From assembly GCF_016649425.1 (NCBI RefSeq), contig NZ_JADRCR010000001.1, positions 620,001-684,000 of the forward strand: 64,000 bases of DNA, read 5' to 3'. Positions 1 to 8,754 of this stretch are shown here, one piece after another; the first letter of the stretch is position 1, and each line of letters opens with the position of its first letter. The DNA is from Limnobaculum allomyrinae. GTDB lineage: Bacteria; Pseudomonadota; Gammaproteobacteria; Enterobacterales; Enterobacteriaceae. Below the pieces are notes generated by a model, which worked only from the letters and a program-made list of their open reading frames with translations, did not search any database and was not told the origin of the DNA. The translations under genes and the position numbers were made by a program.

Positions 1-1197
1 GTTGAAGCGGAGTTTGCCCGTCAAATTCACGATAGTTTTAGTGCCCCAAATACCTGCATTCTGGGTTACAACAATATTCGCTTTGATGATGAAGTGAGCC
101 GGAATATTTTTTACCGTAACTTCTACGATCCTTATGCTTATAGCTGGCAAAATGGCAATTCCCGCTGGGATCTACTGGATGTGATGCGTGCCTGTTATGC
201 CCTGCGCCCCGAGGGGATTCAATGGCCATTGAATGATGATGGCTTACCCAGTTTTAAGCTGGAGCACCTCACCAAAGCCAACGGTGTGGAACATACCCAC
301 GCTCACGATGCAATGTCCGATGTTTACGCCACTATTGCTATGGCAAAGCTGGTGAAGCAAGCCCAGCCGAAACTGTTTGATTATCTGTATCAGTTAAGAA
401 ATAAGCGCAAAGTCGCTAATCTGATCGATATTGCTGAAATGACCCCGTTGGTTCACGTATCCGGTATGTTTGGAGCTCTGCGGGGAAATACCAGTTGGAT
501 CGCACCACTGGCCTGGCACCCGGATAATAATAACGCGGTAATTGTTTGTGACTTAGCCGGAGATATGACGCCGCTGCTGGAGCTGGATGCCGATACGTTA
601 CGTGAACGTCTCTATACTCGCCGTGATGAACTTGGTGAGGGTGAATCACCGGTTCCATTAAAACTGGTGCATACCAATAAGTGCCCGGTGCTGGCCCCGG
701 CTAAAACATTGCTGCCGGAAAATGCGGATCGTTTAGGTATCGATCGTCAACGCTGTCTGGCCAATCTTCAATTACTGCGCCAGAGCCCCGACCTGCGCGA
801 AAAAGTTATTGCTATCTTCAGTGAAGCAACGCCGTTTACACCGCCCACTGATGTTGATGGTCGATTATATGATGGCTTCTTCAGCGATGCCGATCGCGCA
901 GCCATTGGCATCATTCAGAAAACCAAACCGGAAAACCTGCCGGCATTAACGCTGGCCTTTAGCGATAACAGGCTGGAAACTCTGTTGTTCCGCTACCGTG
1001 CCCGTAACTATCCAAAAACGCTGGATGATGCAGAACAACGCCGCTGGCTGGCACATCGTCAGGAGATGTTAAGTCCAGAACGTCTGGAAAAATACGTCGC
1101 TAAAATTGAGCAACTGGCACAGCTACACAGCGATAATGCAGACAAAGTTTCTCAGCTTAAGGCTCTGTTCCGCTACGCAGAACAGTTAGTTGGCTAG
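1..1197 (+). CDS. sbcB: Exodeoxyribonuclease I, 3' part (5' end outside window)
   Basis: 3'-5' exonuclease acting on single-stranded DNA in recombination and mismatch repair. The frame is open from base 1; the GTG at base 94 is only an internal valine, because the upstream codons read the ExoI block CILGYNNIRFDDEV. About 75 N-terminal residues, including the first acidic catalytic motif, lie outside the window. What remains is 398 residues, collinear with the E. coli enzyme (475 residues in total): RFDDEVSRNIFYRNF, WDLLDVMRACYALRPEG and the later exonuclease histidine/aspartate motif HAHDAMSDVYATIAMAK are visible, followed by the SH3-like and C-terminal parts. A hairpin with a T-run follows the stop. 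The identification is secure from sequence; the role is known of the family. Confidence 0.96.
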   Translation, partial: VEAEFARQIHDSFSAPNTCILGYNNIRFDDEVSRNIFYRNFYDPYAYSWQNGNSRWDLLDVMRACYALRPEGIQWPLNDDGLPSFKLEHLTKANGVEHTHAHDAMSDVYATIAMAKLVKQAQPKLFDYLYQLRNKRKVANLIDIAEMTPLVHVSGMFGALRGNTSWIAPLAWHPDNNNAVIVCDLAGDMTPLLELDADTLRERLYTRRDELGEGESPVPLKLVHTNKCPVLAPAKTLLPENADRLGIDRQRCLANLQLLRQSPDLREKVIAIFSEATPFTPPTDVDGRLYDGFFSDADRAAIGIIQKTKPENLPALTLAFSDNRLETLLFRYRARNYPKTLDDAEQRRWLAHRQEMLSPERLEKYVAKIEQLAQLHSDNADKVSQLKALFRYAEQLVG

Positions 1198-1214
1198 TCT
1201 CTTCTACTATTTAG

Positions 1215-1250
1215 CGCCATATAGCAGAACTCTCTGATATATGGCGTTTT
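1215..1250 (+). terminator. Rho-independent terminator after sbcB
   Basis: Stem CGCCATAT paired with ATATGGCG, followed by TTTT. It starts 17 bases after the sbcB stop codon. Confidence 0.7.
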
Positions 1251-1331
1251 AATTGATTTAGTCTGCTATCTCTCTGTTTTATCGCGGTGTATCATGGTCT
1301 CATCACTCGTTTAAAGCAGGACATCGGCACT

Positions 1332-2261
1332 ATGATGGTCAGATCAGGAGCCGCGCTGGCAATCTTCTCTTTTATATTGTGGGGTATCACTCCACTATTT
1401 TATCGCCTGTTGCCCGGTGCCGAACCCATTGAAATGTTGGCTCAACGGGTTTTATGGTCTCTCCCCCTGCTATTGTTAGTTCGTCCTTTGATAAAACAGC
1501 GCACTCGCTGGCAAGAAGTTTGGCAGGATAAACGTTCGCTGCTGTTTTGCCTGCTGGGTACCAGCGTTATGGCTATCTCCTGGTGCACTTTTACTTACGC
1601 GATGACTCACGATCAGGTTTTAGCCGCCAGCCTTGGCTACTTTATTAATCCACTATTCTCTATTTTGTTGGGCATGATTTTTTTGCATGAGCGTCTAAGC
1701 CTTAGCCAGAAACTGGCGGTGCTGTTTGCTTTTGCCGGTGTCAGTTATCAGCTCTGGCAATACGGTCAATTACCGGTGTTAGCATTAATTATGGGCAGCG
1801 CTTTTGCGCTGTACGGGCTGATTCGTAAATTTATTCGTTTTGACATTATCACCGCCCTTACCGTTGAAACGCTGTGGCTGTTTCCCGTAGCCATTGGTTT
1901 AACCATTTGGTTATCCACCAGCGGCGAAAGTGCATTAACCGATGCCGATACCACAACTCGCATTTACTATGCTCTGACGGCTCCTGTCACCCTGCTGCCT
2001 CTGCTATTTTTCGCAGCCGCTATTAAACGCACTACCTTAACTGTAATTGGATTATCCCAATATATTGAACCCACCATTCAGTTCTTACTGGCGATCTTCT
2101 TATTTAATGAAGCGTTCGATAAAGTGAAGGGCGTTAGCTTCACCCTGATTTGGATTGGATTGCTGTTTTGTATGTCAGGATTGCTAAAAGGATGGATTCT
2201 GCAGAGACGACGCGGAGATCTCTTGGTTTCGGATAATCAATCAAAACCAAAAGTGATTTAA
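1332..2261 (+). CDS. RarD-like EamA-family permease
   Basis: Inner-membrane transporter of the drug/metabolite superfamily, RarD branch, with about ten predicted membrane segments in two EamA repeats. The first segment begins directly after the start (AALAIFSFILWGITP). RarD-type signatures include RVLWSLPLLLL, SLGYFINPLFSILLGMIFLHE and GLSQYIEPTIQFLLAIFLF. I chose the ATG at 1332 (309 residues): it has AGGA ten bases upstream and places the first membrane segment as in E. coli RarD (296 residues). An ATG at 1287 would add 15 residues but has no ribosome binding site. The substrate is unknown. RarD was named for a chloramphenicol-sensitivity phenotype, which says little about the natural cargo. 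It stands alone between two terminators. Confidence 0.85.
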   Translation: MMVRSGAALAIFSFILWGITPLFYRLLPGAEPIEMLAQRVLWSLPLLLLVRPLIKQRTRWQEVWQDKRSLLFCLLGTSVMAISWCTFTYAMTHDQVLAASLGYFINPLFSILLGMIFLHERLSLSQKLAVLFAFAGVSYQLWQYGQLPVLALIMGSAFALYGLIRKFIRFDIITALTVETLWLFPVAIGLTIWLSTSGESALTDADTTTRIYYALTAPVTLLPLLFFAAAIKRTTLTVIGLSQYIEPTIQFLLAIFLFNEAFDKVKGVSFTLIWIGLLFCMSGLLKGWILQRRRGDLLVSDNQSKPKVI

Positions 2262-2278
2262 CATAGTTCAGAATTTTC

Positions 2279-2321
2279 CTGCCGCATTATTCATCGCTTT
2301 TATATAAGAATAATGCGGCAG
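2279..2321. terminator. Bidirectional terminator between the rarD-like gene and allK
   Basis: Perfect 14-bp inverted repeat CTGCCGCATTATTC / GAATAATGCGGCAG around a 15-base loop, between two convergent genes. There is no strong T-run on either side, so termination is inferred from position and stem length. Confidence 0.55.
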
Positions 2322-2331
2322 AATCTATTCA

Positions 2332-3258
2332 CTAATTCACTATCGCTTCCTGTGTGCTGACCACCTTGGTTCCTTTATTTCCTTTTAAAATGTCAGCGGC
2401 ATCTTTTAACGCACCAATAAAGGCTGTTTTTCCCGTCTGTTCAACAAACTCAATCACCGCCTGTGCTTTAGGTCCCATAGAACCATCAGGTGCTGCAAAT
2501 GGTCGTAATGTCTCTACCGTTACATTACGTAAAGCGCGCGCCTGTGGCGTCCCCCAGTCCTGATATACCGCATCAGCATCGGTGAGTATCATCAGGTACT
2601 CGGCCTTTAACTCTTTTGCCAGTAACGACGCGGCCAAATCTTTATCAATTACCGCTTCAACGCCAACAAAGCCCCTCTCGCCATGAGCAACCGGTACGCC
2701 ACCTCCACCGCCACAAATCACCAGATTGCCCTGAGATAACAAATGACGAATCGCATCTATTTCCAGTACTCGCAGTGGTCGGGGAGAAGCCACGACCCGA
2801 CGTAAATATTCCCCGTCACGCTTCATCTTATAGCCATAATTCGCCACCAGCGCCTGTTCTTGCGAGGGCGGGTAAACCGGACCAATAAATTTACTGGGAT
2901 CATTGAAAGCAATATCCGCAGGATCGACCTCAATACGCGTCAGCAAACTGCTGATAGTTGGCATGTTGCTCATCTGCCCCAATGTTTGGGTGATCATATA
3001 ACCCAGCATACCCTGAGTTTCCGCTACCAAAATATCTAATGGATAAGGTGGAGCCAGATCGCAGGCCTGATTTTGTAGCGCTAATAAGCCCACCTGTGGG
3101 CCGTTGCCATGCACAATAACTATCCGGTATTTGGGTGCCAGTGCAGCAACAACGCTGGCAACCTGTTCAATATTTTTATATTGATTCTGAGCAGATAATA
3201 CTTCACCTCGTTGTAATAATGCATTACCGCCTAATGCAATCACTAATGTCTTTTTCAT
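2332..3258 (-). CDS. allK: Catabolic carbamate kinase (AllK/ArcC family)
   Basis: Transfers phosphate from carbamoyl phosphate to ADP, giving ATP, ammonia and CO2. The 308-residue protein has the amino-acid-kinase fold signatures: ALGGNALLQRGE at the N-terminus, VHGNGPQVGLLALQNQA, the hairpin and ADP-site block VICGGGGGVPV, then AVIDKDLAA and ILTDADAVYQDWG. It resembles E. coli YbcF/AllK, the carbamate kinase of the allantoin cluster, more than arginine-deiminase ArcC. It is transcribed divergently from the MFS-allF-allG-allH-allS set. The context says its carbamoyl phosphate comes from AllFGH rather than from citrulline; there is no arginine deiminase or ornithine transcarbamylase nearby. 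Confidence 0.92.
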   Translation of the reverse strand: MKKTLVIALGGNALLQRGEVLSAQNQYKNIEQVASVVAALAPKYRIVIVHGNGPQVGLLALQNQACDLAPPYPLDILVAETQGMLGYMITQTLGQMSNMPTISSLLTRIEVDPADIAFNDPSKFIGPVYPPSQEQALVANYGYKMKRDGEYLRRVVASPRPLRVLEIDAIRHLLSQGNLVICGGGGGVPVAHGERGFVGVEAVIDKDLAASLLAKELKAEYLMILTDADAVYQDWGTPQARALRNVTVETLRPFAAPDGSMGPKAQAVIEFVEQTGKTAFIGALKDAADILKGNKGTKVVSTQEAIVN

Positions 3259-3620
3259 TTAAATCCTCATCACCAGAAATAACTCCAGACAGAGAAAATA
3301 TATTTAATATAAAAACAAAATGTGATCTTGATAGAAATTAATTAATAACCTAAAAACTCTTTTATAATTAAATGCAACATCATTCGATTTATTTAAATTT
3401 ATTTAATAAATCACTTTTAAAAATTTTTTAATAATGGAAACATCAATAAATAAAATTACCTCACAATAAAATAAATGTGACGCACTTCACCTGAAAGTAT
3501 CATTAATTCATATAGTTTCCCTGACAGAACCTGTTCTACACAGTGTCATAAATTTATTAATCGAAAAAATAAATATGACTATTGAATAGGTTAAATAATA
3601 TTAAAACATGGAGTATATAT
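3259..3620. other. Divergent control region between allK and the MFS gene
   Basis: A 362-base, strongly AT-rich stretch without a credible gene. It must carry the promoters of allK (leftward) and of the MFS-all operon (rightward). The one clear element is the CRP-like palindrome listed separately. An AllS site is expected here from known LysR regulation of the pathway, but I could not single one out. Confidence 0.6.
3473..3494. promoter_or_regulatory. CRP-like binding site
   Basis: AAATGTGA-CGCACT-TCACCTGA fits the CRP consensus TGTGA-N6-TCACA with one mismatch in the core. It lies about 130 bases before the MFS start and 215 before the allK start, a fitting place for catabolite control of a nutrient-uptake module. 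Predicted from sequence only. Confidence 0.5.
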
Positions 3621-4844
3621 ATGTCAGACTCAGTCAATGATGTGGCAACGCCACAAAAAACCGGAATACCTGCATGGTGGGTAACTATTTTTCTATTCTG
3701 GTTAGGTTGGATATTTATGTATGCTGACCGAACAATATTAAATCCTGTCATGGGTGAATTAGAAAAAGAGTTTAGTTTAACCGGAACTCAACTCGGTATT
3801 CTGAATTCAGTATTCTATTTCTCTTATGCTCTATTACAAGTTCCTGCCGGGGTTCTGGGGGATAAAATCGGTAAGAAAAAGGTTCTGGTACCCGGCTTCT
3901 TACTGTTTGGCGTATTTACCGCCGTTACCGGCTGGGCCAAAAGCTGGACAACATTATTATTTGCTCGCGTGGTAACCGGTGCCGGTGAAGGAACCTATTA
4001 CGGGCCTCAATATGGTCTCTCCTCTGAACAGATCCCGAAAAAGTACCGTTCCCTTGGCAGTGCCATTATTAACAGCGGTATGGCATTTGGTATTGCACTG
4101 GGTCTGATGTCATCCAGTTGGCTGGTTTACGATCAGGGTTACAGCTGGCGTATGCCATTTTACGTGATGGCTATCCCCAGCATTTTAACTGGTTTAGCTA
4201 TCTGGTTCTTTATCAAAGAAAAAAAGAAAGCTCAAACCAGCGCTGATGGTGTACCGGTTAAAAAAGGTAAACTCGGCGATCTGTTGAAAAACCGTAATTT
4301 ATTGCGCGTCTACCTGATGGTGTTTTGCAGCCTGTTTGGGTTCTTCGTTATCCTGACCTGGCTCCCCTATTATCTGCAAAGTGAGCGAGGTATTCCGGGT
4401 AATGAAACTGGCTTTATCTCTTCATTAGTCGCCTGGATCTCCATTCCGGGAGCCTTATTGTTCTCCTCTATTTCCGATCGTTTAGGTAAACGTAAACCCC
4501 TAATTCTGATCCTGGTTCCCCTCGCCACTCTGAGCCTGTTATCCATTGTCTGGATGCCAAGTATGACCGGTGTTGTTATTGCACTGTGCATTTATGGCTT
4601 AGTTGGCAAGCTGGCTCTCGATCCTGTGCTGGTAGCACTGGTTGCCGATAGCGTTGATGAAAACAACTACAGTACTGCCTTCGGTCTGTTCAACTTTATC
4701 GGAATGAGCTCGTCCATTCTGGCCCCAATCATCACCGGTGCCGCCCGCGATATCACCGGTAGTCTGGCCTCTGGCTTCTATCTCTCTGCCATCCTGTTAG
4801 TCATTGGTTTGGTTGGCATGTTGTTCTTAAAAGAAAAGAAATAA
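3621..4844 (+). CDS. MFS transporter of the all module
   Basis: Major-facilitator permease of 407 residues, resembling the anion:cation symporter branch, with about twelve membrane segments. MFS signatures: GVLGDKIGKKKVL in the loop between segments 2 and 3, and SDRLGKRKPL at the equivalent loop of the second half. The central cytoplasmic loop is lysine-rich (FIKEKKK). The ATG at 3621 is preferred over the one at 3582, since GGAG stands seven bases upstream and the extra residues are not membrane-like. The stop lies 14 bases before allF, so it probably shares that transcript. Cargo is unknown; from its neighbours I infer a carbamoylated anion such as oxalurate, or oxamate. Confidence 0.85.
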   Translation: MSDSVNDVATPQKTGIPAWWVTIFLFWLGWIFMYADRTILNPVMGELEKEFSLTGTQLGILNSVFYFSYALLQVPAGVLGDKIGKKKVLVPGFLLFGVFTAVTGWAKSWTTLLFARVVTGAGEGTYYGPQYGLSSEQIPKKYRSLGSAIINSGMAFGIALGLMSSSWLVYDQGYSWRMPFYVMAIPSILTGLAIWFFIKEKKKAQTSADGVPVKKGKLGDLLKNRNLLRVYLMVFCSLFGFFVILTWLPYYLQSERGIPGNETGFISSLVAWISIPGALLFSSISDRLGKRKPLILILVPLATLSLLSIVWMPSMTGVVIALCIYGLVGKLALDPVLVALVADSVDENNYSTAFGLFNFIGMSSSILAPIITGAARDITGSLASGFYLSAILLVIGLVGMLFLKEKK

Positions 4845-4858
4845 TCTGAGGTAACACA

Positions 4859-6526
4859 ATGATTTACGCTTTCGTAAAAAAAGGGAGTTTTCAGGATTCA
4901 GTTAGTCTGATGCTCATTTCCCGCAAGTTAAGCGCCTCACCGGGAGTGGATGAAGTCTCTGTGATGATGGGTACTCCGGCTAATAAAGCACTGTTAGAAG
5001 CTACGGGCTTCTGGCATTCGGATTTCACGACTGCAACCCCAAACGACATTTGCGCGGCGATTCGGACTCATGAACAGATGCCGGAAATTATCGATATCAT
5101 CCGCACGTCTCTGGAAAATGAGTTAAACACCATAGCTCAAGGCCAGAGTGGTGGACAGCATCTGCAAAAAGCACGTCGTTGGGAAAGCTCACAGCAAAAA
5201 CTGCCTGACGCTAACCTGCTGCTTATTTCCATTGCCGGTGAATATGCCGCAGAGCTGGCACAACAAGGATTGGATGACGGTAAAAATGTCATGTTGTTCT
5301 CCGATAACGTATCCCTTGAGCAAGAGATTGCTCTGAAACAGAGTGCACGCGCCAAAGGGCTGTTAGTGATGGGGCCTGACTGTGGTACTGCCATGGTGGC
5401 TGGCGCTCCTCTGGCCTTTGCCAACGTTCTGCCCAAAGGCAGTATTGGTGTAATAGGCGCATCAGGCACCGGTATTCAGGAACTCACCTCACAAATTGCG
5501 CTGCTACGTCAGGGTGTAACCCATGCATTAGGTTTGGGTGGGCGCGATCTGAGTGCTGAAGTGGGTGGTATCAGCGCACTGAGCGCGCTTGAAATGCTGG
5601 CAGCAGATAGCCAGAGCAAAGTACTGGCTTTTGTTTCCAAACCGCCTGCAGAAAGCGTTCGCCTGAAAGTTTTGGCGGCAATGAAATCCATTGCTAAACC
5701 GGTGGTGGCTCTGTTCTTGGGGGCGAAACCAGAAAAGCGTCATGATGGTAATGTGTGGTTGGCCAGTTCACTGGCAGAAGCGGCACAGCTGGCAGTAATG
5801 CTGGCAAATGTGGAAGAGATTGCAACTAATCAACCTGATGTAACAGAAAGAAAAATACTTGGTCTGTACGCCGGAGGAACCCTGGCAGCTGAAGCAGCAA
5901 TGCTGCTGGCAGATCAAATTGGAGCAGAAACGGATAAGCATCACCACCAAGGCATTATGCTAAATGCCCAAGGTCATAAACTGATCGACCTGGGAGATGA
6001 TGTTTATACCGTTGGTCGGCCACATCCGATGATAGACCCTACCACTCGCTCATTAGAGATCCAAAAGCTGGCAAACCAACCTGAGACAGGAGTGCTACTG
6101 TTAGATGTGGTGCTGGGATATGGAGCCTGTGACGATCCGGCGTTGGCTGTTGTCGAAGCGGTCAACCAGATTCGAACAGCTCGGGGAAATAAACATCCGT
6201 TAGTGGTGATCGCTACCGTGACCGGTACTCAGCAAGACCCACAGCCGCGTGCAGAACAAATTGATGCTCTCATCAATGGCGATATCGTGGTGATGAATAC
6301 CCTGCAAGAAGCCGTATTACTGGCACACCATCTGACCACCCGCCACCCTTCTCATCAACCAATCACCGAGCCACCGCTACTGCAAGGTGTAAAAGTCATT
6401 AATGCAGGTTTGCGCAGTTTTGCTCAGGATTTACAAACCGCCGGCTGCCCGGTTGTTCACTATCAATGGGCTCCTGCTGCCGGTGGCAATCAACATCTGG
6501 CCGCTTTGCTGAAAAAATTAAATTAA
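4859..6526 (+). CDS. allF: AllF (FdrA) subunit of oxamate carbamoyltransferase
   Basis: The 555-residue protein is collinear with E. coli FdrA (AllF), a succinyl-CoA-synthetase-like protein. It opens with FVKKGSFQDSVSLMLISRKLS, has a Rossmann-type first half (VMGPDCGTAMVAGAPLAFANVLPKG, IGVIGASGTGIQEL) and a second half with GLYAGGTLAAEAAMLLA and DLGDDVYTVGRPHPMIDP. With AllG and AllH it is known in E. coli as the oxamate carbamoyltransferase, acting on oxalurate and phosphate to give oxamate and carbamoyl phosphate, or in reverse. A good ribosome site (GAGG) precedes the ATG. The name FdrA comes from an old suppressor phenotype related to FtsH and does not describe the enzyme. Confidence 0.93.
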   Translation: MIYAFVKKGSFQDSVSLMLISRKLSASPGVDEVSVMMGTPANKALLEATGFWHSDFTTATPNDICAAIRTHEQMPEIIDIIRTSLENELNTIAQGQSGGQHLQKARRWESSQQKLPDANLLLISIAGEYAAELAQQGLDDGKNVMLFSDNVSLEQEIALKQSARAKGLLVMGPDCGTAMVAGAPLAFANVLPKGSIGVIGASGTGIQELTSQIALLRQGVTHALGLGGRDLSAEVGGISALSALEMLAADSQSKVLAFVSKPPAESVRLKVLAAMKSIAKPVVALFLGAKPEKRHDGNVWLASSLAEAAQLAVMLANVEEIATNQPDVTERKILGLYAGGTLAAEAAMLLADQIGAETDKHHHQGIMLNAQGHKLIDLGDDVYTVGRPHPMIDPTTRSLEIQKLANQPETGVLLLDVVLGYGACDDPALAVVEAVNQIRTARGNKHPLVVIATVTGTQQDPQPRAEQIDALINGDIVVMNTLQEAVLLAHHLTTRHPSHQPITEPPLLQGVKVINAGLRSFAQDLQTAGCPVVHYQWAPAAGGNQHLAALLKKLN

Positions 6527-6557
6527 TAACATTGAATTAATAAGAAGGTACCGAATC

Positions 6558-7823
6558 ATGTATGCATCTATTTCTGAGGCCAATGCCGCTATCATTGAAC
6601 GTATCAAAGAAGCCCGCCCATACTGGGTTGGGGTACGTACCGCACGGGATGTTATTCCTGAACTGGCTCAGGGAAAAGTACTGTTACACGCAGGCCCCCC
6701 CATTCAATGGCAAGATATGACCGGACCTATGCGCGGAGCTTGTATTGGTGCCAGCCTGTTTGAAGGCTGGGCTGAGAATGAACAACAGGCTTTAAGTCTG
6801 TTGGAAAAGGGTGAAATTAACTTTATTCCCTGCCATCACGTCAATGCGGTAGGCCCAATGGGAGGTATTACCTCCGCCAATATGCCGGTGGTTGAAATTA
6901 AAAACAGAATTCACGGCAACTCCGCTTACTGCAACCTGAACGAAGGAATCGGTAAGGTGATGCGTTTTGGTGCCTACGGTGATGATGTGCAGCGGCGCTT
7001 ACGCTGGATGCGCGACACGCTTGCGCCAGTGTTACAGCAGGCCTTGAGTGATATGGAAGATGGTATTGACCTTACCGCTCTGATGGCTCAGGCCATTACC
7101 ATGGGAGATGAGTTTCATCAGAGAAATATCGCCGCATCGGCCTTACTGATGCGAATTCTTGCCCCTTCTATTGCCCTTCAGGATGGCGATAAAGCACGGT
7201 TAGGAGAAGTATTGCAGTTCCTTAGCGTCACCGACCAATTTTTCCTCAATCTGGCGATGGCTTACTGTAAAGCTGTGATGGACGCCGCTGCTGATATCAA
7301 GGCTGGTTCTATCGTTACGGCCATGACACGTAATGGCCGCGACTTTGGGATTCGGGTGAGCGGGTTAGGCGATCGCTGGTTTACTGCTCCGGTCAATACA
7401 CCTCAGGGACTGTTTTTTACCGGTTTCAGTCAACATGATGCTAACCCGGATATCGGCGATAGTGCCATTACTGAAACCTTTGGCGTTGGCGGTGCCGCGA
7501 TGATTGCCGCACCTGGCGTTACGCGTTTCGTGGGTGCTGGCGGAATGGAAGCAGCTCAGGAAACGTCTGAAGAGATGAGCGAAATCTACTTACAACATAA
7601 TCCATTACTGCAAATTCCATCATGGAACTTTCAGGGGGCTTGTGTAGGTCTGGATATTCGCAGAGTAGTGGAAACCGGAATTACGCCACTGATCAACACC
7701 GGTATTGCTCATAAAGAGGCTGGTGTCGGTCAGGTAGGAGCCGGTACGGTACGAGCACCGCTCCCCTGCTTTGAGCTCGCGCTGGAGGCATTAGCCGAGT
7801 CTATGAATATTCAAGCTGAGTAA
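6558..7823 (+). CDS. allG: AllG, DUF1116 subunit of oxamate carbamoyltransferase
   Basis: 421-residue cytoplasmic protein of the DUF1116 family (E. coli YlbE). Conserved blocks: GKVLLHAGPPIQWQDMTGPMRGA near residue 40, CHHVNAVGPMGGITSANMPV near 95, and GVGGAAMIAAPGVTRFVGAGG near 310. Long stretches of small residues and glycines suggest a ligand-binding subunit. The ribosome site AAGAAGG precedes the ATG, 31 bases after allF. Found together with allF and allH, as in E. coli, where the three form one enzyme. A run of seven C near 6696 is in frame and causes no damage. Confidence 0.92.
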   Translation: MYASISEANAAIIERIKEARPYWVGVRTARDVIPELAQGKVLLHAGPPIQWQDMTGPMRGACIGASLFEGWAENEQQALSLLEKGEINFIPCHHVNAVGPMGGITSANMPVVEIKNRIHGNSAYCNLNEGIGKVMRFGAYGDDVQRRLRWMRDTLAPVLQQALSDMEDGIDLTALMAQAITMGDEFHQRNIAASALLMRILAPSIALQDGDKARLGEVLQFLSVTDQFFLNLAMAYCKAVMDAAADIKAGSIVTAMTRNGRDFGIRVSGLGDRWFTAPVNTPQGLFFTGFSQHDANPDIGDSAITETFGVGGAAMIAAPGVTRFVGAGGMEAAQETSEEMSEIYLQHNPLLQIPSWNFQGACVGLDIRRVVETGITPLINTGIAHKEAGVGQVGAGTVRAPLPCFELALEALAESMNIQAE

Positions 7824-7881
7824 TTGCAACAACATCATATTCACCGGGTGCCTTTGGGCACCCACTACAGGAGAAATAGAT

Positions 7882-8754
7882 ATGCCTCGTTTCACGCTGG
7901 CGGTCAGTGCCTTTTCTCCATTACAGCCCGATAGTTTAATCTGTCATAGCCGTTTCAGTCAGGCGATCAATTTACAAAACACCAGGGGTGAACTCTTAAC
8001 GCTACACCGCTATGGTCAGGGCATCAGCCCAATGGGGTGGCTATTACGCACTGCTGACTTTGACCAATTACATCAACAGTTGAAAGTCGGCGATCTGTTC
8101 ACCATGCGTCAGCAAGGGCTCTACACGTCAGATAACCTGCTAATTTCCCCTCAACGCTCTATGGCACTACACCTCCCGATTCTATCATCGTCGGTATACT
8201 CAGCCCTATCAACTTTATTACTAAACACTTCACATCCTACAGGCTTGTCAGGCCATTTAGGTCAGGCTATTTCTACTGCCTCGCCTCTGATTTTCCATTT
8301 CCATCAGCAACTAACGAACTGGTTTGCAGGACAACAACCCCAATGGCAATCAATTATTGGTCTGGGCCCGGGGCTCACCCCTAGCGGAGACGATATGCTG
8401 GTTGGTGCAATGGCCATTCTGCATTCTATTCCGACCTTACGTGCCCGTTTACAACAGGCACCATTAATAAATAGCTCAGTAAAAGCGTTATGTTTATTAA
8501 CTACTGAAGTCAGCGCTTGTTATTTGCATCATGCTACACTCGGACATTACTCGTCATCCCTAACACATTTACTACACTGTCTGGCTCGTTCATCCCCCAT
8601 GACCCAACTGGCTGTAGATAGAGTATTACAGCATGGTCATACTTCTGGCGCTGACACGCTGTTGGGCATGCACGTTGCACTTTGTTGGCTTAAGTTAAAC
8701 CTCCAGAAGGATCTTCCCTATGCTCGATCAGGAAACACTACGAACGTTTATTAA
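7882..8754 (+). CDS. allH: AllH, DUF2877 subunit of oxamate carbamoyltransferase
   Basis: 290-residue DUF2877 protein (E. coli YlbF). The diagnostic motif [20 protein letters not shown] lies near residue 160, and [15 protein letters not shown] near the C-terminus. AGGAG precedes the ATG. The 3' end overlaps the first 35 bases of allS in another frame, so the last ten or so residues ([14 protein letters not shown]) share DNA with the regulator start. Together with AllF and AllG it should form the carbamoyltransferase. Confidence 0.9.
   Translation: MPRFTLAVSAFSPLQPDSLICHSRFSQAINLQNTRGELLTLHRYGQGISPMGWLLRTADFDQLHQQLKVGDLFTMRQQGLYTSDNLLISPQRSMALHLPILSSSVYSALSTLLLNTSHPTGLSGHLGQAISTASPLIFHFHQQLTNWFAGQQPQWQSIIGLGPGLTPSGDDMLVGAMAILHSIPTLRARLQQAPLINSSVKALCLLTTEVSACYLHHATLGHYSSSLTHLLHCLARSSPMTQLAVDRVLQHGHTSGADTLLGMHVALCWLKLNLQKDLPYARSGNTTNVY

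Noticed and set aside
6695-6701. C7 tract in allG as a phase-variation site
   Set aside because: The gene is in frame and complete, and a run of seven in a catabolic enzyme with normal motifs on both sides is not convincing.
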